A model generated the notes under the pieces. It worked only from the letters and a program-made list of their open reading frames with translations, made no database searches and was not told the DNA's origin. Position numbers and translations under genes: made by a program. Shown here in pieces: positions 13,610 to 17,859 of a DNA stretch of 17,859 nt. Source of the DNA: Chloroflexota bacterium (GTDB lineage: Bacteria; Chloroflexota; UBA11872); the NCBI GenBank assembly GCA_028875175.1, contig JAPPFO010000143.1:1-17859 (forward strand), given 5' to 3'. Every line of letters begins with the position of its first letter. The stretch's first letter is position 1.

Positions 13610-14633
13610 ACGGCCGCTCGATGCGTGAGCCGGTGATGGCGATGTAGGCGTCTTCCAGGTCGGGTTCGCGGAGGCGGGCTTCCTCAACCACGATGCCGCG
13701 GGCGATGAGCTCGGTGGTCAGTGAATCGCTGCTGCGCCAGCCTTCGCGTGCTCGCACCGCAACAGCGAACTCACCGTCTCGGTTCACCTCGCCCCACCAG
13801 AGGCCGTCGGAGCCGATGACCGCTTTGGCGACAGCCAGTTCGCCGCGTAGGAGCAGGTCGAGGCGCGGCATTTCGCCGGCCTGTTGGATGAGATCGGCCG
13901 GGCGGCCCTGGGCGACCAGCGTGCCGCTCTGGATGATTCCGACGCGATCGCAGATCTGCTCGGCTTCGTAGAGGTTGTGGGTGGTGAGCAGGATGGCCGT
14001 GCCGGACTCGGCGATCTGGCGAATGAGGTGGCGGGCCTCGCGGGCAGCGACGGGGTCAAGAGCGGCGGTGGGTTCATCGAGCAGCAGCACGGGTGGATTG
14101 TGCAAGGTGGCGCGGGCGAGGTTGAGGCGCTGTTTCATGCCGGTGCTGTAGGTCTCGACGAGGTCGTCCATTCGATCCTCAAGGCCGAATTGTTGGGCGG
14201 CCGCCTGGATGCGCTCTGCGAGACGCTCCCTGGGCATGAAGGACAGCGTGCCGAAGAGTTCGAGGTTTTCACGGCCGGAGAGCCGCCAGTACATGCCGCG
14301 CTCGCCGGCGAAGAGGACGCCGATATTGCGGCGGACCTGACGCGGCGAGCGGGTTACGTCTAAACCAGCCACGGAGGCGCTGCCCGAGGTGGGTTCCAGG
14401 AGGGTGGCGAGCATCTTGACGGTGGTGGTTTTGCCCGCACCGTTGGGACCCAGGAGGCCGAAGCAGTGGCCCGGGGCGATGTCCAAATCCAGGTCGTTGA
14501 CGGCGACGATGCGCTTGGGTTCGGCGGGCTCGGCCCGGAAGCGCGGGAGGAGTCCGCGCAGGCCGCGACGTACCCGTGGCTCGAAGACACGGGTCAGCGA
14601 CCGTACCGATACCGCGGGCGCCTGAGCGTTCAT
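13596..14633 (-). CDS. ABC transporter ATP-binding protein for an ABC-2 exporter
   Basis: The 345-residue cytoplasmic ATPase has Walker A GPNGAGKTT (62-70), the ABC signature YSTGMKQ (162-168), Walker B VLLLDEP (182-188) and the switch His219 in TTHN. The Q-loop is unusual: after IGVLF comes AGERGMYWRLSG, so no Gln follows the strand. This FxGxRGxYWRLS type occurs in a subset of ABC-2 exporter ATPases, in my recollection. An N-terminal insertion of basic residues (19-40) precedes the Walker A strand. The C-terminal ~90 residues form the accessory domain typical of drug/lipid exporter ATPases and end with LREPDLEDAYIAITG. It is the first gene of the glycan cluster, 43 bases downstream of the lyase gene, with no good ribosome site. 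It powers the two adjacent permeases. Confidence 0.93.
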   Translation of the reverse strand: MNAQAPAVSVRSLTRVFEPRVRRGLRGLLPRFRAEPAEPKRIVAVNDLDLDIAPGHCFGLLGPNGAGKTTTVKMLATLLEPTSGSASVAGLDVTRSPRQVRRNIGVLFAGERGMYWRLSGRENLELFGTLSFMPRERLAERIQAAAQQFGLEDRMDDLVETYSTGMKQRLNLARATLHNPPVLLLDEPTAALDPVAAREARHLIRQIAESGTAILLTTHNLYEAEQICDRVGIIQSGTLVAQGRPADLIQQAGEMPRLDLLLRGELAVAKAVIGSDGLWWGEVNRDGEFAVAVRAREGWRSSDSLTTELIARGIVVEEARLREPDLEDAYIAITGSRIERPFVER

Positions 14634-14653
14634 CTGCGGTGGATCGCCCTACG

Positions 14654-14685
14654 CCAGCGCTTCGCTGGGCGGCTGGTCAGCCGCC
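14654..14685 (-). terminator. Tandem hairpins at the end of the aspartase/fumarase-like gene
   Basis: Two adjacent stem-loops occur. GGCGGCT-GGTC-AGCCGCC (14668-14685) is a perfect 7-bp stem that includes the stop codon, and CCAGCG-CTT-CGCTGG (14654-14668) is a 6-bp stem. They share their middle base. No U tract follows. They separate the lyase from the ABC ATPase start 20 bases on, and could act as a U-less terminator or reduce read-through into the glycan cluster. Confidence 0.35.
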
Positions 14686-16089
14686 TCCGCCGCCGCCGGC
14701 GCGTACGCCGGGTTCGGTCATGGGCGCGGGGTCCAGGGCTTCGGCCAGTTCGTCCGCGGGCAGATCGGTCATGCGAGCGGCAACGACGGGAATGGTCTCG
14801 CCGGTGGCGACCGCCTGCTTGGCGATTTCGGCGGCGGCGGCATAGCCGATCTTGGGCGCCAGGGCGGTGGCCAGCATGGTGTTGCGCTCCAGCCAGTACC
14901 GCAGCATCTCGTCGTCGGTTTCCAGGCCGTCCACGCCCTTGCGGGCGAAGGCCAGCGCGCCGGTGCCAAGGATCTCGATGGACTGGCAGAGGTTGTGCGC
15001 GATCAGGGGCATCATCACGTTGAGTTCCAGCTGGCCGGCGGTGACCGCCGAGGCGATGGCGAGGTCGTTGCCCTGGACCTGGAAACAGATCATGTTGAGG
15101 CATTCGGCCATGACGGGGTTGATCTTGCCGGGCATGATCGAGGAGCCGGGCTGCACCGGCGGCATGCGCAGTTCGGAGATGCCGGTGCGCGGTCCCGATC
15201 CAAGCAGGCGGAAGTCGTTGGCGATCCGGTTCAGGTCCAGCGCCAGGGTGCGAAGGGCGCCGGAGAGCTGGGCGAACCGGGCCATGCTCTGCATGGCGTA
15301 GAAGTAGTCGGTGGACTGCCGAACCTCGAAGCCGGTCAGGTCGGCGATGACTTCGACGACTAGGGACTGATAGGCCGGTTCGGCGTTGAGTCCGCTACCG
15401 ACGGCGGTGCCGCCCAGGCTCAACTCGAGGCTGGGGTCAGCGGCTTCTCGGATAGCGACGGCGTTGCGCCTGATGGCTTCGGCGTAAGCGCCGAACTCCT
15501 GGCCGAGACGCACCGGTGTGGCGTCCTGCAGGTGGGTCCGACCCGACTTGACGATGCCGTCCCAGGCCGTGGCCTTGGCTTGCAGGCTCTCGGCCAGGAT
15601 GTCGAGCGAGCTGTGCAGGTCCGGCAGCAGCTTCAGCGCGGCCAGGGCGATGGCGGTGGGGATCAGGTCGTTGGTGGACTGCGCCATGTTGACGTGGTCG
15701 TTGGGGTGGATGGGGTCGTAGCTGCCGCGCGGCCGGCCCAGGAGTTCGTTAGCGCGATTGGCCAGCAGCTCGTTGGCGTTCATGTTGTGCGAGGTGCCGG
15801 CGCCGGCCTGGAAGACGTCGACCACGAACTGGTCGGCGTGCTGGCCGTCCAGCACCTCGTCGGCGGCTTGGGCAATGACGTCGGCAAGATCGCCGTCAAG
15901 CCGGCCCGTCTGTTTGTGGGCGACGGCGGCGGCTTTCTTGATCAGGACGGTGGCCCATACGAACGCGTGGTGCGGCGGCAATCCGCTGATCGGGAAGTTC
16001 TCAACGGCTCGCTGGGTCTGTACGCCGTAAAGCGCGGATTCCGGGACTTCCAGTGCGCCCAGGGGATCGCTTTCGGTTCGCGTCTGCAT
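14677..16089 (-). CDS. Aspartase/fumarase-superfamily lyase (aspartate ammonia-lyase-like)
   Basis: The 470-residue protein belongs to the class II fumarase/aspartase superfamily. Visible motifs are GTSHNMNANE (98-107), HPNDHVNMAQSTND (128-141), SGRTHLQDATPVRLGQEF (182-199), and the mobile catalytic SS loop GSSIMPGKINPV (315-326, base Ser317). The residue after KINP is Val rather than the Thr usual in fumarase, and the following ECLNMICFQVQGND resembles aspartases, so aspartate to fumarate plus ammonia is favoured; class II fumarase is the alternative. Length and motifs are intact. The C-terminus ends in six glycines from a GGC-type repeat, which is not typical. A strong AAGGAG nine bases upstream supports the ATG. 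It follows the MidA gene by 33 bases and is followed by tandem hairpins. Confidence 0.85.
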   Translation of the reverse strand: MQTRTESDPLGALEVPESALYGVQTQRAVENFPISGLPPHHAFVWATVLIKKAAAVAHKQTGRLDGDLADVIAQAADEVLDGQHADQFVVDVFQAGAGTSHNMNANELLANRANELLGRPRGSYDPIHPNDHVNMAQSTNDLIPTAIALAALKLLPDLHSSLDILAESLQAKATAWDGIVKSGRTHLQDATPVRLGQEFGAYAEAIRRNAVAIREAADPSLELSLGGTAVGSGLNAEPAYQSLVVEVIADLTGFEVRQSTDYFYAMQSMARFAQLSGALRTLALDLNRIANDFRLLGSGPRTGISELRMPPVQPGSSIMPGKINPVMAECLNMICFQVQGNDLAIASAVTAGQLELNVMMPLIAHNLCQSIEILGTGALAFARKGVDGLETDDEMLRYWLERNTMLATALAPKIGYAAAAEIAKQAVATGETIPVVAARMTDLPADELAEALDPAPMTEPGVRAGGGGGG

Positions 16090-16098
16090 CGAGTCCGG

Positions 16099-16104
16099 CT
16101 CCTT
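16099..16104 (-). promoter_or_regulatory. Ribosome binding site AAGGAG for the lyase
   Basis: AAGGAG on the minus strand lies nine bases before the ATG at 16089. It is the strongest ribosome site in the window, suggesting independent, efficient translation. Confidence 0.6.
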
Positions 16105-16122
16105 CGTAGCTGCGTGTGGCGG

Positions 16123-17220
16123 TTAGGCGGTGTAGGCGTCCAGGCCGCGGATCAAGTCCAGGTCAACGCCCTTGCCCTGCGTCAGAACCTGGAAGCGTCC
16201 GAGGTCGGTGGGTGAGACGAGTTGAAATACAGCTTCGCGCTCCGCCCGGTAGGTTTCCAGCGTGGCGTCCGGTCGCTCCTGGAAGCGCACCAGGTGATCG
16301 CCGACACCAAGGGCGGCCAGGAAGTCTGCCTGCTGGCCCACTCGAAAGCTGTCGAATCCCTGGGAGCGGCCTGCGTCAATCAACTGGGTGAAGTTTACGT
16401 GGGCGGTCAGGTCGGCCTCGCCGGGGTTGGCGAGGACGTCGTCGGATGCCCGATGGCGTCGATAGGCAAGCAATGTTCCGGCGGCCAGCCGCTCGGAGTG
16501 AACCGTTGCGCTGTCGCCACCGTAGTCGATGCTGGTCATCACGATCTTCGATCCAAGCCCGACGGCGTGACGATAGATCGTCTCGACACCCTGCCGGACT
16601 TCGATGCGGCCGCCCTCAGGCGTGGCGCCGGCATAGCGATCGGCGTAGCTGGATAGCTCGGCCGGTGCGGGCCGGTCCGTGAAGAAGGCCTTGCCTCCTT
16701 CGAAGGCCACACATTCCTCGACCCAGCCCGTGGGTGTACGACGGGCCAGGCGCACGGGGAGGGCGTCGAAGAACTCGTTCGAGAGAACTGCCGTGGCGTC
16801 GGATGCGGGAATCTCGTCGATCGAACTGTAGAGACCGTCCAGCGAGTCCGGCGCGTGGAATGCGGGCGCGCGCTCGACTCCCACATACGTGAGCGAACCG
16901 CCCCAGGGGAACTGTCCGGCCGCGTCGCGAATCTGGCGCGCGAGGCGGCCGTCGGCCGCGCCAAGCTCGACGACGCGGAACGGATCGGGTTGTCCAAGCG
17001 TTCGCCAGACGTCGTCCAGGTGGGCCGCCAGCAGCTGGCCGAACAGGGCCGGATGCACACTGACGCTGGTGAAGAAGTCCGCGTAGGGCGCGTCGTCGCG
17101 GCTATAGAAGCCGTGGGATGGATCGTAGAGGGCCTGTTCCATGAAATCGCTGAAGGGCAGGGGGCCGTGGGCGTTGGCCTGGGATTGCAGGCGCTGGGCC
17201 AGGGCGTTGGCGGCCTTCAT
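16123..17220 (-). CDS. MidA/NDUFAF7-family SAM-dependent methyltransferase
   Basis: The 365-residue protein has the hallmark opening of this family, PLPFSDFMEQALYDPSHGFYSR (about 20-41), then FFTSVSVHPALFGQLLA. The SAM motif is VVELGAADGRLA (83-94), NEFFDALPV (148-156) is the characteristic internal motif, and IDYGG and AHVNFT appear in the C-terminal half. The eukaryotic relative NDUFAF7 symmetrically dimethylates an arginine on a complex I subunit during assembly; the bacterial members' targets are largely unknown. No transmembrane segment is seen. No clear ribosome site precedes the ATG. It follows the zinc-ribbon gene by 72 bases and precedes the aspartase-like gene, so all three may share one transcript. 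No complex I gene lies in the window. Confidence 0.9.
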   Translation of the reverse strand: MKAANALAQRLQSQANAHGPLPFSDFMEQALYDPSHGFYSRDDAPYADFFTSVSVHPALFGQLLAAHLDDVWRTLGQPDPFRVVELGAADGRLARQIRDAAGQFPWGGSLTYVGVERAPAFHAPDSLDGLYSSIDEIPASDATAVLSNEFFDALPVRLARRTPTGWVEECVAFEGGKAFFTDRPAPAELSSYADRYAGATPEGGRIEVRQGVETIYRHAVGLGSKIVMTSIDYGGDSATVHSERLAAGTLLAYRRHRASDDVLANPGEADLTAHVNFTQLIDAGRSQGFDSFRVGQQADFLAALGVGDHLVRFQERPDATLETYRAEREAVFQLVSPTDLGRFQVLTQGKGVDLDLIRGLDAYTA

Positions 17221-17292
17221 AGGGCGTCGATCAGCAGCCGCGAATCTCGGGGCCTCTGCCTGGTGAGAGGCGCGCGCCCGTCCGGACTGGCG

Positions 17293-17637
17293 CTATTGCA
17301 GAGCCGACATCGCGTAGATGAATGCGATGAAAACGAAGGCGATCAATCCCCAGGCCAAGATTGGGATGCCAAGGAAGCTCCCGCCGGTTCCCGGCGAGGC
17401 CTGGGTCGGCCGCTGCCGGGCGCGTTCCCGCTCGGTTCGGTCTCGGAGCCGGCGCAGGTTTTCGCTGATCTGGGGTGCGAACCGGCTGGGTTCTTCGCTC
17501 TCGGCCGTCGATCCGGCTGGTTGCCCCGACGTCTCCGCAGCCTGTTCCTGATCCTCCGGCCTCGGCAACTTCGCCCCGCAATTGATGCAGAGCCAGGCGC
17601 CCTCGGTGTTCTGGTGGTCGCACTCTTGACAGCGCAT
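17293..17637 (-). CDS. Small zinc-ribbon protein with C-terminal membrane anchor
   Basis: The 114-residue protein starts with a zinc ribbon, Cys3-x2-Cys6 and Cys17-x2-Cys20 (CQEC and CINC). A linker follows, first acidic (PEDQEQAAE, about 27-35) and then strongly basic and Arg-rich (about 62-76), ending in a single hydrophobic segment at about 88-110. It looks like a tail-anchored cytosolic-facing protein. Many short zinc-ribbon membrane proteins of this layout are known, none with an assigned role that I can match. A GGAG site lies four bases before the ATG and a TAGCAT promoter-like motif lies further upstream. Neighbours downstream are the MidA-type methyltransferase and the lyase. Function unknown. 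Confidence 0.8.
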   Translation of the reverse strand: MRCQECDHQNTEGAWLCINCGAKLPRPEDQEQAAETSGQPAGSTAESEEPSRFAPQISENLRRLRDRTERERARQRPTQASPGTGGSFLGIPILAWGLIAFVFIAFIYAMSALQ

Positions 17638-17675
17638 GGCGCTCCGGTCTGGCCGTGAGTTGCAGGTCGTGATTC

Positions 17676-17681
17676 ATGCTA
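17676..17681 (-). promoter_or_regulatory. Candidate extended -10 (TGC-TAGCAT) upstream of the zinc-ribbon gene
   Basis: TAGCAT on the minus strand matches TATAAT at four of six positions and is preceded by TGC, giving an extended -10. The transcript would start about 32 bases before the ATG at 17637. No good -35 is seen at 17-18 bases. Similar TAGCAT strings occur at 4134-4139 and 4781-4786 on the plus strand. Confidence 0.4.
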
Positions 17682-17750
17682 GCACCAGGCCGGGCTGGCG
17701 AGAGACAGTTTGGGCGGATTTTTGGCGGGTCGGCGACGAAGGCTGGGGCT

Positions 17751-17859
17751 GAGAGGAGGGGGAGCAAGGAGTGAGCGGAGAGAAGTGAGGAGTGAGAGCG
17801 GAGCGGGAAGGGCACGGGGCCGGGGGATAGCGAAGGAGGGGAGCGCGAGGGGTTCGAGG
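17751..17859. repeat. Purine-rich low-complexity tract with imperfect tandem repeats
   Basis: Almost all bases on the plus strand are G or A. GGAGTGAG occurs at 17768-17775 and 17789-17796, each followed by CGGAG after a short spacer, and AGTGAG occurs three times (17770, 17784, 17791). No credible gene is seen in the gap from 17638 to the window end. Possible roles include a repeat family member, a non-B DNA former, or simple low-complexity drift. Confidence 0.6.

Noticed and set aside
13610..13687. 26-codon extension of the first permease up to an ATG at 13687
   Set aside because: The added residues lie out of frame over the conserved C-terminus of the ATPase gene and do not look like a permease N-terminus. 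A TTG start fits the length of its paralogue better, although the extension cannot be fully excluded.
17231..17815. Minus-strand open frame of 194 codons overlapping the zinc-ribbon gene
   Set aside because: The first part comes from the purine tract and is low complexity, the rest is out of frame over the zinc-ribbon gene, and no motif supports it.

Overview
The window is GC-rich, gene-dense bacterial DNA. Gene spacing is tight, with repeated 4-bp ATGA/GTGA stop-start overlaps. Gene content (a choline-sulfatase-like sulfatase, paired amidohydrolase_2 proteins, a Gfo/Idh/MocA oxidoreductase, a DUF3054 protein, a MidA-type methyltransferase) would fit an uncultivated Chloroflexota-like bacterium such as the SAR202/Dehalococcoidia group. 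That placement is inferred from gene content alone and is weak. No phage, insertion sequence, CRISPR array or replication origin was seen.

Left block (1-2980, minus strand): a tight catabolic-looking operon. In transcription order it runs Gfo/Idh/MocA dehydrogenase, a metal-site-degenerate amidohydrolase-fold protein, an amidohydrolase with an intact metal site, and the N-terminal part of a DegT/DnrJ/EryC1/StrS aminotransferase that leaves the window. A divergent intergenic region with an AT-rich patch separates it from a plus-strand run.

Middle block (3238-6296, plus strand): a six-helix membrane protein of unknown function and clearly lower GC, a tRNA-Leu(UAA) with encoded CCA, a DUF3054 membrane protein that may be translated from a leaderless message, and a Cys-type sulfatase. 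The sulfatase overlaps the next, convergent gene by 19 bp.

Right block (6278-14633, minus strand): an eight-gene cell-surface glycan or glycolipid cluster. In transcription order it runs ABC ATPase, two ABC-2 permeases, SAM methyltransferase, WcaI-like GT4, NAD-dependent sugar epimerase/dehydratase, O-antigen ligase/polymerase (Wzy/WaaL-type) and a membrane-anchored GT2. The last five genes are nearly contiguous and the last three boundaries are coupled or almost so. A likely picture is that the enzymes make and modify a lipid-linked or secreted glycan, the ABC-2 pair exports something related, and the ligase/polymerase joins or transfers it outside the membrane. No Wzx flippase and no initiating phosphoglycosyltransferase lie in the window.

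Far right (14677-17637, minus strand): an aspartase/fumarase-superfamily lyase, a MidA/NDUFAF7-type methyltransferase and a small zinc-ribbon protein with a C-terminal membrane anchor. Tandem hairpins separate the lyase from the glycan cluster. The last ~120 bases are an almost pure purine low-complexity tract without a credible gene.

The observations most worth a second look are the compact exporter-plus-ligase glycan cluster, the amidohydrolase-like protein that has lost its metal ligands beside an intact paralogue, the low-GC orphan membrane protein with its own promoter-like signal, and the hairpins at 11836-11863 and 14654-14685.
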